A stretch of 64,000 nt of DNA, from positions 1 through 64,000 of the forward strand of contig JALEKN010000055.1 of assembly GCA_022769125.1 (NCBI GenBank), written 5' to 3'. The notes under the pieces are model-generated. The model ran no database searches, was not told the DNA's origin, and was given only the letters and a program-made list of their open reading frames with translations. The position numbers and the translations under genes were made by a program. Numbering within the stretch: the first letter of the stretch is position 1; the number at the start of each line of letters is the position of its first letter. Positions 9,208 through 18,600 of the stretch are shown here, in pieces. The DNA is from Agathobacter sp. (GTDB lineage: Bacteria > Bacillota > Clostridia > Lachnospirales > Lachnospiraceae).

Positions 9208-9441
9208 ATGCATGAAAAGGAGAAAGTTGTTATTTTTGATGAGATGCAGGATATACGGGATTTCGTAAATGCTGCAGAAGCATGTGATTTTGATATTGAT
9301 GTATATGGGAACCGCGTGGTTGTTGACGCGAAATCCATCCTCGGTATGTTGGGCTTCGGCTTGAAAAAGAGTCTTCGCGTCCGCTATAATGGATGGAATG
9401 AGAACTTTGAGAATATTATTGCTAAATTTGCCACTGCATAA
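9208..9441 (+). CDS. HPr/Crh-like protein lacking the phosphorylatable histidine
   Basis: This 77-residue protein fits the HPr fold: a short N-terminal strand, a helix (DIRDFVNAAEACDF), a strand (DIDVYGNRVVVD) and then DAKSILGMLGFG, which matches the Ser46 region of HPr. No histidine stands at the place of catalytic His15, so PTS phosphotransfer is unlikely. A regulatory role, as for Crh of Bacillus, is possible. The start ATG 9208 has AAGGAG at 9193-9198; a GTG at 9199 is too close to that site. It has its own promoter and terminator, so it is a single-gene unit. Assignment to the family is by pattern only. Confidence 0.75.
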   Translation: MHEKEKVVIFDEMQDIRDFVNAAEACDFDIDVYGNRVVVDAKSILGMLGFGLKKSLRVRYNGWNENFENIIAKFATA

Positions 9442-9462
9442 TACAATAATATCAGGCTTGAG

Positions 9463-9500
9463 AGATGCCTTGCTCCTTATGGAGCAGGGCAATTTTTTTA
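9463..9500 (+). terminator. Terminator after the HPr-like gene
   Basis: GCCTTGCTCC and GGAGCAGGGC pair around a TTAT loop (about 9467-9490) and are followed by AATTTTTTTAATTT. Confidence 0.85.
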
Positions 9501-9560
9501 ATTTATAGGAAAATTCTTTTGGCTCGGAGCAAGGACAAAACAAAGAGAAGAGGATGAGAA

Positions 9561-11948
9561 TTGGACGGTACAAAGAAGCGGAAATTTCATACGTCGGTGC
9601 GTAACCTTGTAGAATTTATTTTCCGTGAGGGTGATATTGACAATCGGCATGGGAGGCTGCAGAGTGCGGAAGCAATGCAGGAGGGCAGCCGCATTCACCG
9701 CAAGATCCAGTCCGAGCAGGGGGAAAATTATTTGGCGGAGGTCCCGCTTTCTGTGACAATTGATGAGGCAAACTATTCGCTTGTTGTCGAGGGGAGAGCA
9801 GACGGAATCTTTACGGAAGAGACAGAGGATGCAGAGCAGACATTTATTGATGAGATTAAGGGAATGTATGCAAATGTCAGTATGTTTGAGCAGCCAATCT
9901 ATGTACATAAGGCACAAGCGATGTGCTATGCATATATTTTTGCCAAGGACAATCTGCTTGAACATATTGGGATACAGATGACCTATTGCAATCTGGACGA
10001 TGAGGAACGCAAAATTTTCCGTGAGGTTTTTTCTTATGATGAACTGAAGCTATGGTTTGATAACCTGATCCTTTCTTATAAGAGGTGGACCGATTTTGAG
10101 TATGAATGGCGAATTGTGCGTCAGGCATCCATAAAGGAGCTGCAGTTTCCGTATCCATATCGTCAGGGTCAGAAAAAGCTGGTCGGGGATGTTTACCGGA
10201 CAATCGCCAGAAAGAAGAATCTGTTCATACAGGCACCCACTGGGGTAGGAAAGACAATCTCTACGGTTTTTCCTGCCGTTAAGGCGGTTGGGGAGGAATT
10301 GGCTGACCGCATCTTTTATCTGACTGCAAAGACAATCACAGCAACGGTCGCCAAGGAGACATTTCTGCTTTTAATGGAGCATGGCTACAAGGCAAAAATG
10401 ATTCATCTCACTGCGAAAGAAAAACTGTGTATGTGCGAGGAAATGGATTGCAATCCGGTGCATTGCCCGTATGCAAAGGGGCATTATGACCGGGTAAACG
10501 ATGCGGTTTATGATCTGCTGCAAAAGTCGGACTGCTTTACGAGAGAGGAAATCCTTGCCCAGGCAGAACTGTTTCAGGTGTGCCCGTTTGAGATGAGTCT
10601 TGATGTTGCAACATGGGCAGATGATATTATCTGTGATTACAATTATGTATTTGATCCGAATGTTTATCTGAAACGATTCTTCCAGGAGGGAATCCGTGGC
10701 GATTATATCTTTCTGATCGATGAAGCGCACAATCTTGTTGAGCGGAGCCGCGAAATGTATAGTGCAAGGCTTTGCAAGGAGGACTTTTTACAGATTAAGA
10801 GATTGCTCACTCCATATAATAGAAAACTCGTAAAGGGATTGGAGAGGTGCAATAGGATACTTCTTGATATGAAGCGGGAATGTGACGAATATGAAATCTA
10901 TGACGATATCGGACCGCTGCTGTATGCACTCACGCGGCTGGCTTCGGACTTGGATGAGTTTTTGCAAAAACCGGTTGATATTGCAGGAAGAGATGATGTG
11001 CTGGATTTTTACTTTGAAGTGAGAAATTTCTTGGATATCTATGACCGGGTGGATGAACATTATGTAATCTATACAGAGATCGGAGAGGATGGATGCTTCT
11101 ACCTTAAGCTCTTTTGTGTAGATCCTTCAAAGAATCTGCAGGAGTGTCTCGATAAGGCGAATTCTGCGATTTTCTTTTCCGCGACACTGCTTCCAATTAA
11201 TTATTATAAAAGTCTTCTTTCGGAACGGGAGGATGATTATGCAATCTATGCGGAGAGTACGTTTGAACAGAGCCAGCGGCTGCTACTGTTCGGCAGGGAT
11301 GTAAGCACGAAGTATACGCGCAGAAGTGCCGATGAGTTTGACAGGATCGCACAGTATATTTACCGGACCATCCGGTGCAGGAAGGGAAATTATATGGTAT
11401 TCTTTCCGTCCTATAAGCTGATGGAACAGGTGCAGGACGCACTTACCGGGATTTTGCAGGGGGAACAGGCAGAAAGCATCCGTCTGATCGCCCAGAAAAA
11501 CGGAATGCGGGAGCAGGAGAGGGAAGCCTTTCTGGAGGAGTTCGCCGCAGAAAGTACCGATACGCTGGTGGCGTTCTGCGTGATGGGCGGTATCTTCGGG
11601 GAAGGCATCGACCTGAAAAAGGATCAGCTGATCGGCGCGGTCGTTGTCGGCACGGGACTGCCGCAGGTCAGCAATGAGCGCGACATCCTAAAGAATTATT
11701 ATGATGAGAGAAACGGCAACGGCTTTGACTATGCATTCCGATATCCGGGCATGAATAAGGTATTGCAGGCTGCGGGGCGCGTCATCCGGACCTCGGAGGA
11801 TCGCGGCGTGATCCTGCTTCTGGATGAGCGCTTTTTGCAACGGGATTATGATGCGCTGTATCCAAGGGAATGGTCTGACCGTAAGATCTGCTCGGCGCAG
11901 AACATAGAGGAGTTGGTACTTCAATTTTGGGATAAGCAAACATTGTAA
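9561..11948 (+). CDS. PD-(D/E)XK nuclease domain fused to XPD/DinG-type iron-sulfur helicase
   Basis: Residues 1-170 carry a RecB/Cas4-like nuclease signature: EGRADGIF (about 77), DEIKG (about 97) and QAMCYAYI (about 116). From residue 180 a superfamily 2 helicase follows, with Walker A APTGVGKT (about 225), a cysteine cluster CMCEEMDCNPVHC near 290-305 suited to a 4Fe-4S cluster, DEAH box DEAHN (about 387) and motif VI AAGRVIRTSEDRG near the end. This is the Rad3/DinG arrangement for DNA unwinding in repair. The 795-residue length agrees with a nuclease-helicase fusion. The start is TTG at 9561 after GAAGAGGATGAG. It stands alone between the HPr-like gene and the XpaC gene. Confidence 0.9.
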   Translation: MDGTKKRKFHTSVRNLVEFIFREGDIDNRHGRLQSAEAMQEGSRIHRKIQSEQGENYLAEVPLSVTIDEANYSLVVEGRADGIFTEETEDAEQTFIDEIKGMYANVSMFEQPIYVHKAQAMCYAYIFAKDNLLEHIGIQMTYCNLDDEERKIFREVFSYDELKLWFDNLILSYKRWTDFEYEWRIVRQASIKELQFPYPYRQGQKKLVGDVYRTIARKKNLFIQAPTGVGKTISTVFPAVKAVGEELADRIFYLTAKTITATVAKETFLLLMEHGYKAKMIHLTAKEKLCMCEEMDCNPVHCPYAKGHYDRVNDAVYDLLQKSDCFTREEILAQAELFQVCPFEMSLDVATWADDIICDYNYVFDPNVYLKRFFQEGIRGDYIFLIDEAHNLVERSREMYSARLCKEDFLQIKRLLTPYNRKLVKGLERCNRILLDMKRECDEYEIYDDIGPLLYALTRLASDLDEFLQKPVDIAGRDDVLDFYFEVRNFLDIYDRVDEHYVIYTEIGEDGCFYLKLFCVDPSKNLQECLDKANSAIFFSATLLPINYYKSLLSEREDDYAIYAESTFEQSQRLLLFGRDVSTKYTRRSADEFDRIAQYIYRTIRCRKGNYMVFFPSYKLMEQVQDALTGILQGEQAESIRLIAQKNGMREQEREAFLEEFAAESTDTLVAFCVMGGIFGEGIDLKKDQLIGAVVVGTGLPQVSNERDILKNYYDERNGNGFDYAFRYPGMNKVLQAAGRVIRTSEDRGVILLLDERFLQRDYDALYPREWSDRKICSAQNIEELVLQFWDKQTL

Positions 11949-12001
11949 TTTGCAGGTAAAACCATTATACTGAGAACGAAATAAGTTTTATGGAGTAATG
12001 T

Positions 12002-13378
12002 ATGAGCAGCAGTCAGAATTGGAATGAAATGGGAAATGAGATCCGGCAGGCGGTGGAGGAATCCATTCGTAGCTGTGATTTTTCAAATTTAGGAAAAGTA
12101 TTCTCCGACACGATCAACAGTGTGGTGGACGAGGCGAAGTTTCAGGCAAAGCAGGTCAGGGACTCTGTGAATACGCAGGGCACACGGCAGCAGTACACGA
12201 CCAAAAGCACGACGTTCCAGAGAAACGGAAGGTCTGTCACCTTTGAGCAGAGGCAGCAGAATGCCAACCCACGTCCGTACCGCTTCGAGGCTCCGCGTGT
12301 CCTCTTTCGCAGAAAAGGGGATATTTCGTCCGTGCTGTTTACCGTATTCGGCGGGATCGGGACAGGTCTTACCGCGCTTGGACTTTTGATCTTTGTAATC
12401 ATTGCGGTCGCAGTATTATCGCCGCTTGCCGGTCTTATCGGCAGTGTCATTATCGCGATCCTCATGGGCGGCAGCATCGGGATGCTTGCAAAGGGAGCGT
12501 CCAACCGCAAACGCTTAGCGAGGGCGGAGCGCTATCTTGCGATCGCACACGGACATGATTATGTAAATATCGCAGAGCTTGCCTTTCAGACCGGAAAAAG
12601 TGATGCCTACGTCCGCAAGGACGTCAAGAATATGCTTTCCATCGGCATGTTCCCGCAGGGACACTTAGACCGGATGGAGAGCTGCCTGATGCTCTCGGAT
12701 CAGATGTACCGCGAGTATCTGGACGTGGAGCGCAGGCGTGCCGCGCTTGGCACAGAGGCGAAAGCGGCATCTGCCACGGAAAAGCAGGGCAATACCAATG
12801 GGGCATCTGGAACATCCGCATTTACGGCACAGGCGGATGAAAAAGTGGATAGTACGTCGACGCAGGAGCAGCTTGTCTGGAGACAGTTAAGCGGAATCGA
12901 TGATCCGGGCGAGGAACTGGAGAAGGAAAATCCGGCGCTTGCTGCGATGATCCGTCAGGGGCAGGAGTGTACCGGACACATCCGGCAGATGAACGACCGG
13001 ATTCCGGGGGAAATCATATCGCAAAAGCTCTCTGCACTCGAACAGGTGTTAAAGGAGATTTTTCAGCGTGTGCGCGAGCATCCGAAGCAGATGGAGAAGA
13101 TGCAGAAGTTCATGGACTATTATCTGCCGACCACGCTTAAGCTGGTGGAGGCTTACGAGGAGTTTGACAGCATCCCGACACCGAATGAGGAGATCTTGCA
13201 GGCAAAGAACGAGCTGGAAAAGACGATTGATACGATCAACGAATCTTTTGCGCAGCTTCTGAATCAGATGTATCAGGAATCGGTACTCGATGCGACAACG
13301 GATGCGAAGGTTTTGCAGACCATGCTTGCAAAGGATGGCCTGTCGGGTGATCACGCATTTGACAAAATACAGAAATAG
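12002..13378 (+). CDS. xpaC: XpaC-family membrane protein (5-bromo-4-chloroindolyl phosphate hydrolysis family)
   Basis: Residues 1-105 are a hydrophilic, Gln/Arg-rich region. Two membrane helices lie at about 108-165, then come a predicted winged-helix-like stretch (NIAELAFQTGKSDAYVRKDV) and a Gln-rich linker. The XpaC domain is at about 320-450, with the typical HPKQMEKMQKFMDYYLPTTLKL region. XpaC proteins are nearly always encoded with TelA, and here telA follows after 20 bases. The molecular function is not established; links to tellurite or antimicrobial tolerance and cell envelope stress are reported for the family. The ATG at 12002 has GGAG upstream. Confidence 0.87.
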   Translation: MSSSQNWNEMGNEIRQAVEESIRSCDFSNLGKVFSDTINSVVDEAKFQAKQVRDSVNTQGTRQQYTTKSTTFQRNGRSVTFEQRQQNANPRPYRFEAPRVLFRRKGDISSVLFTVFGGIGTGLTALGLLIFVIIAVAVLSPLAGLIGSVIIAILMGGSIGMLAKGASNRKRLARAERYLAIAHGHDYVNIAELAFQTGKSDAYVRKDVKNMLSIGMFPQGHLDRMESCLMLSDQMYREYLDVERRRAALGTEAKAASATEKQGNTNGASGTSAFTAQADEKVDSTSTQEQLVWRQLSGIDDPGEELEKENPALAAMIRQGQECTGHIRQMNDRIPGEIISQKLSALEQVLKEIFQRVREHPKQMEKMQKFMDYYLPTTLKLVEAYEEFDSIPTPNEEILQAKNELEKTIDTINESFAQLLNQMYQESVLDATTDAKVLQTMLAKDGLSGDHAFDKIQK

Positions 13379-13398
13379 TAAAAGTAAAGGGGAAGGAT

Positions 13399-14553
13399 AT
13401 GAGCCAGAATTTAGATGAGTTATTGAAGGAAGCACCAACACTTACCTTTGACGTGACACCGGAGGAGGAAAAAAGCGTACCGGAGGTTGTTGCTGAGGAG
13501 AAAAAGCCGGAGGTTGCAGAGGTACATCTGACACCGGAAGAGCAGAAGCAGGTGGATGATTTTGCGGCACAGATCGATCTGACCAACACCCAGCTTGTGT
13601 TGCAGTATGGCGCAGGCTGCCAGAAGAAGATCGCTGATTTCTCAGAGGCGGCGATGGAGAATGTACGGACAAAGGATCTCGGCGAAGTCGGGGAGATGCT
13701 TACCGGAGTAGTCGCAGAGCTTCGCTCCTTCAACGAGGAAGAGAAGAAGGGACTTTTAGGTCTCTTTAAAAAGAGCTCCAACAAGCTTGCCGATATGAAG
13801 GCAAAGTACGACAAGGCGGAGGTCAATGTCAACAAGATCAGCCAGGTGCTGGAGCAACATCAGATCACGTTGCTTAAGGATGTGGCAACACTCGACAAGA
13901 TGTACGAGCTGAACTTAAACTACTTTAAGGAATTGTCCATGTACATCCTTGCCGGTAAACAGAAGATTGCACACGCGAAGGACGTTGAGATGCCGGAATT
14001 GTTAAAGAAGGCAGATGAGAGCGGACTTCCGGAGGATACACAGGCTGCAAAGGACTTTGCAGGCATGATCAACCGCTTTGAGAAGAAGATCTACGATCTG
14101 GAGCTGACCAGAAATATCTCACTTCAGATGGCACCGCAGATTCGTCTGATCCAGAGCAACGACACTGAAATGTCGGACAAGATCCAGTCTACGCTGACCA
14201 ACACGATCCCGCTGTGGAAGAGCCAGATGGTCATTGCAATCGGACTGAACCACTCAACGGAGGCGGCGCGCGCACAGCGCGAGGTTTCGGATATGACGAA
14301 TGAGTTGTTAAAGAAAAATGCCGAGACACTCAAGGTCGCATCCATTGAGACCGCAAGGGAATCCGAGCGTGGCATCGTGGATATCGAGACGCTGCAGAGT
14401 ACGAACCAGACACTGATCAGCACGCTTGACGAGGTGCTTAAGATCCAGCAGGACGGCAGAGCCAAGCGGGCAGATGCGGAGGAGAAGCTTCAGGCAATCG
14501 AGGATGAGATGCGTCAGAAGCTGCTGGAGGCATCCAGACGGTCTGATTCCTAA
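13399..14553 (+). CDS. telA: TelA-family protein (toxic anion resistance family)
   Basis: The 384-residue protein has a disordered acidic N-terminus (residues 15-50) and a long helical TelA/KlaA domain with no membrane segment. Recognisable blocks are ALLKDVATLDKMYELNLNYF-like sequence around residue 160 and IPLWKSQMVIAIGL around 272. It is probably a partner of the XpaC protein encoded 20 bases upstream, and together they may form a membrane-associated complex. The family name comes from plasmid tellurite resistance, but chromosomal copies have no proven substrate. AAGGGGAAGGAT precedes the ATG. The region is GC-richer than its flanks. Confidence 0.93.
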   Translation: MSQNLDELLKEAPTLTFDVTPEEEKSVPEVVAEEKKPEVAEVHLTPEEQKQVDDFAAQIDLTNTQLVLQYGAGCQKKIADFSEAAMENVRTKDLGEVGEMLTGVVAELRSFNEEEKKGLLGLFKKSSNKLADMKAKYDKAEVNVNKISQVLEQHQITLLKDVATLDKMYELNLNYFKELSMYILAGKQKIAHAKDVEMPELLKKADESGLPEDTQAAKDFAGMINRFEKKIYDLELTRNISLQMAPQIRLIQSNDTEMSDKIQSTLTNTIPLWKSQMVIAIGLNHSTEAARAQREVSDMTNELLKKNAETLKVASIETARESERGIVDIETLQSTNQTLISTLDEVLKIQQDGRAKRADAEEKLQAIEDEMRQKLLEASRRSDS

Positions 14554-14560
14554 GAGCAGA

Positions 14561-14593
14561 AAAAGCCGGCTGTTTATGCAGCCGGTTTTTTAT
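14561..14593 (+). terminator. Terminator after xpaC-telA
   Basis: AGCCGGCTG pairs with CAGCCGGTT around a TTTATG loop, followed by a T-run. It also lies just behind the 3' end of the opposing LysR gene and may serve both. Confidence 0.9.
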
Positions 14594-14622
14594 ATGCTCC
14601 GCTGGGATGCGACTCTTTGTCC

Positions 14623-15507
14623 TTATATCTCCGGAAGCAGATCAAGAAAGGCTTCGGTGGAGGCAGAAATCGGGAACATGGTATTAGCAGAGGCGACAAG
14701 CTGCCGGTATGGCAGCTTGTCTTTTATTTTAAGCTTAAACAATCCTCTCGAATCTCTTGCGAGGCAGTAGTCCGGGATAAAGGCAATCCCTAGTCCGATG
14801 CGTGCAAGGTCGATGAGCAGGTCGTTGCTGCTAAGCTCAATCTCCGGAATCAGATCCAGCTGATGCTGTAAGAAGAGATTATGCAAAAACTCGCTGGTGG
14901 TGCTGTTGCGGTCGAGTGTCATCAATGGATACTTCTGCAGGTCGCGCAGGGAAAATTCCTGATCGATGAACGGGTAAGCGTCCGGACTTGCGATGAAGGC
15001 ATCCGCAAAGCGAAGGACCGGCTTCTGGATATAGTCATGGTTTAAATAGGCATTCGGATAATTGGTCACGATCAGGTCTACCTTTCGCTGATCCAGAAGC
15101 TCGACGCAGCGGATCGAGGTTGCATTTGTGACTTTGATCGGAACATTCGGGAATTTACGGTGGAATTCCTCTAAGTAGGGCACCAGAAAATAGCGGCAGA
15201 TCGTGTCGCTCGCACCGATGTGAAGTTGACCGAAGCCGAGTGTACTTGCATCGAGAAGCTGGCTCTCCCCGCGCGCAAGAAGATTCATTGCTGGCTTCAC
15301 ATGCTTAAGGAGCGTAAGCCCTGCAGGTGTAAGCTGGACTTTCTTTGTGCTTCGGATAAATAGCGGTTGTCCGAGCTTTTTTTCGAGTGTCTTTATTGAT
15401 TGGCTGACCGCAGACTGGGAGATGAAGAGCTTTTTGCTCGCATCGGAAAAGCTTAACGAGGTTGCAACATAATAAAATACCTTGTAGAGTTCGTAATTGA
15501 TGTCCAT
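14623..15507 (-). CDS. LysR-family transcriptional regulator
   Basis: A winged helix-turn-helix lies at residues 1-60 (FSDASKKLFISQSAVSQSIKTL), followed by a LysR substrate-binding domain (about 88-290) with HIGASDTICRYFLVPYL. The 294-residue length is normal for the family. I chose the ATG at 15507 because GTGAGG stands 6 bases before it and because a strong promoter at 15547-15575 would place the transcript start near 15540, downstream of the alternative ATG at 15567. It is divergent from purL, but nothing shows that it controls purL; LysR proteins usually regulate a divergent neighbour and themselves. The ligand is unknown. Confidence 0.92.
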   Translation of the reverse strand: MDINYELYKVFYYVATSLSFSDASKKLFISQSAVSQSIKTLEKKLGQPLFIRSTKKVQLTPAGLTLLKHVKPAMNLLARGESQLLDASTLGFGQLHIGASDTICRYFLVPYLEEFHRKFPNVPIKVTNATSIRCVELLDQRKVDLIVTNYPNAYLNHDYIQKPVLRFADAFIASPDAYPFIDQEFSLRDLQKYPLMTLDRNSTTSEFLHNLFLQHQLDLIPEIELSSNDLLIDLARIGLGIAFIPDYCLARDSRGLFKLKIKDKLPYRQLVASANTMFPISASTEAFLDLLPEI

Positions 15508-15546
15508 ATCTGGCCTCACAGTTCTTTCGTGTTTTTCGATAATTCT

Positions 15547-15575
15547 ATTATAAGTTTTACTAATCAATGCGTCAA
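15547..15575 (-). promoter_or_regulatory. Promoter of the LysR gene
   Basis: On the minus strand TTGACG (15575-15570) and TATAAT (15552-15547) are 17 bases apart. The predicted transcript start excludes the upstream ATG at 15567 as initiation codon. Confidence 0.8.
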
Positions 15576-15606
15576 TAAAATTTAATTATGCTTATTTATC
15601 TGGCAA

Positions 15607-15615
15607 TGGTATACT
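15607..15615 (+). promoter_or_regulatory. Extended -10 promoter of purL
   Basis: TGG followed by TATACT (15610-15615) is an extended -10 element; no good -35 box is seen. The transcript would begin near 15622, about 49 bases before purL. No guanine or adenine riboswitch could be recognised in this short leader. Confidence 0.55.
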
Positions 15616-15670
15616 AACATATAGGAAACACATCAACCGATTCCAAGTCGAAGTAACGGAGGAAAACGAA

Positions 15671-18600
15671 ATGAGCAATGTACGTCGTGTATACGTGGAA
15701 AAGAAGCCGGACTTTGCAGTAAAGGCAAAGGAATTAAAGCATGAGATCAAGCATTATCTCGGCATTGACACCATCGAGGCTGTCCGTGTCCTGATCCGCT
15801 ATGATGTTGAGAATATTACGGAGGAGACTTACAAGAAGGCACTCCTTACCGTTTTTTCCGAGCCGCCGGTAGACTATATATATGAAGAAAACTTTGAGGC
15901 TGATGGCGCAAGAGTATTTACCGTAGAGTTCCTGCCGGGACAGTTTGACCAGAGAGCAGATTCCGCAGAGCAGTGCGTAAAGCTGCTGGATGAGAACGAG
16001 GAGCCGATCATCCGCAGTGCCACAACCTATGTGATCGAGGGCAATATCAGCGATGCGCAGTTCGCGGCGATCAAGAAACACTGCATCAACCCGGTTGATT
16101 CCCGTGAGATCGGTCTTGAGAAGCCGGAGACTTTAGTACAGGAGTTTGATGATCCGAAAGATGTTGTGATCTTTGACGGTACCGACGGGCAGACTGCATT
16201 TATCGAGATGCCGGAGCAGGAGTTAAAGGCATTTTACGATTCCCTGAATCTTGCAATGACATTTAAGGACTTTTTACATATCCAGAACTACTTTAAGAAC
16301 GAGGAGAAGCGCAATCCGTCCATGACGGAGATCCGCGTGCTTGACACCTACTGGTCTGACCATTGCCGTCATACCACCTTCTCGACAGAGCTGAAAAACG
16401 TCTCCTTTGACGAGGGCTACAACAAGGCTCCGATGATGGATTCTTACAATGATTATCTTGATTCCTTCAAGAATCTGTATGAGGGAAGAAGTGACAAATT
16501 TGTATGCCTGATGGATCTTGCACTTGTCGGCATGAAGCGATTAAAGAAAGAGGGCAAGCTTGCCGATCAGGAGGAGTCTGATGAGATCAATGCCTGCTCA
16601 ATCGTTGTCCCGGTTGAAGTGGACGGACAGGTTGAGGAGTGGCTTGTGAACTTTAAAAATGAGACACACAACCATCCGACCGAGATTGAGCCGTTTGGTG
16701 GCGCTGCCACTTGTCTTGGCGGTGCAATCCGTGATCCGCTTTCCGGACGTACTTATGTATATCAGGCAATGCGTGTTACCGGTGCCGCAGATCCGACTGT
16801 TCCGGTCGCAGAGACGATCGAGGGCAAGCTTCCACAGAAGAAGCTGGTGCGTGAGGCTGCTCACGGTTACAGCTCTTACGGCAACCAGATCGGACTTGCA
16901 ACCGGTTATGTAAAGGAAGTATATCATCCGAACTATGTCGCAAAGCGTATGGAGATCGGTGCTGTCATGGGTGCAGCTCCAAGACGAGCGGTACAGCGAT
17001 TAAACTCTGATCCGGGCGACAAGATCATCCTTCTCGGAGGACGTACCGGACGTGACGGAATCGGTGGAGCGACCGGTTCTTCCAAGGCACACAATACGAA
17101 GTCTACTTCCGTGTGCGGTGCCGAGGTACAAAAGGGTAACGCACCGACCGAGCGTAAATTACAGAGACTCTTCCGCCGTGAGGAGGTTTCCCATATTATC
17201 AAGAAGTGTAACGACTTTGGCGCAGGCGGTGTATCTGTTGCGATTGGTGAGCTTGCTGCAGGACTTGTCGTACAGCTTGACAAGGTTCCGAAGAAGTACG
17301 CAGGACTTGACGGAACGGAGATCGCAATCTCTGAATCACAGGAGCGTATGGCGGTTGTTGTTGCACCGGAAGATGTAGCACAGTTTATGGCGTACGCAAA
17401 GGAAGAAAACTTAGAGGCAACCGAGGTTGCAGTCGTAACCGAGGAGCCAAGACTTGTACTTGTATGGAGAGGCAAGGAAATTGTCAATATCTCCCGTGCA
17501 TTTCTAGATACAAATGGCGCACATCAGGAGACTGATGTTGTTGTCGAGATGCCGGATGAGAAGGCTAACTATCTGACCGGAATCCACACACCGGAGGTTG
17601 CAAAGTATGTGGAGCAGGGCGATATGAAGGGCGCATGGCTTGCAGAGCTTTCGGACCTTAATGTATGTTCCCAGAAGGGTCTTGTTGAGATGTTCGACGG
17701 TTCCATCGGCGCAGGCAGCGTGTACATGCCTTACGGTGGTAAGTATCAGCTCACCGAGACACAGAGCATGGTCGCAAAGCTTCCGGTATTGAAGGGCAAA
17801 TGTGATACCGTAACGATGATGGCTTACGGCTTTGATCCGTATCTTTCAAGCTGGAGTCCAGACCATGGTTCCATCTATGCGGTGCTTGAGTCACTGTCCC
17901 GCATCGTAACTGCCGGTGGTAATTTTAAGAAGGTTCGTTTTACCTTCCAGGAATATTTCCGCAGAATGAGCGAGAATCCAAGACGTTGGAGCCAGCCGTT
18001 TGCAGCACTGCTTGGCGCTTACGACGCACAGATCGGCTTCGGGCTTCCGTCCATCGGAGGAAAGGATTCCATGTCCGGAACCTTCAATGAGATCGATGTT
18101 CCGCCGACACTTGTTTCCTTTGCCGTTGATGTGGCAAAAGAGAAGGATATCATCACACCGGAGTTTAAGAACGCCGGAGATCAGTTGATTTTATTTGAGA
18201 TTGAGAAGAACGAGTATGACCTTCCTGTCTATGCACAGATTATGAAGCTGTATGATGCCATCCATGAGATGATCCAGAAGGGCGCGATCGTTTCCGCATA
18301 CGCGCTGGATGGAAAGGGACTTGCAGCAGCAGTTTCCAAGATGGCATTCGGAAATAAGCTTGGTGTAACCATCGAGGAGGAAGTCACCAGCGATACGCTA
18401 TTTGCACCGGGCTTTGGAAATATCGTTGCGGAGATTCCGGCAGATAAGCTTGCCGTTGTAAGAGAGATCCTTGATGCCGCAGGATTAAGCGGTGTCGAGA
18501 GCGTTGTCGGATATGTAAACGATACGCAGACCATTGAGTGCGACAATATGGTGCTTCCGATCGATGAGGCAATCGCTGCATGGACAAAGAAGCTGGAGGG

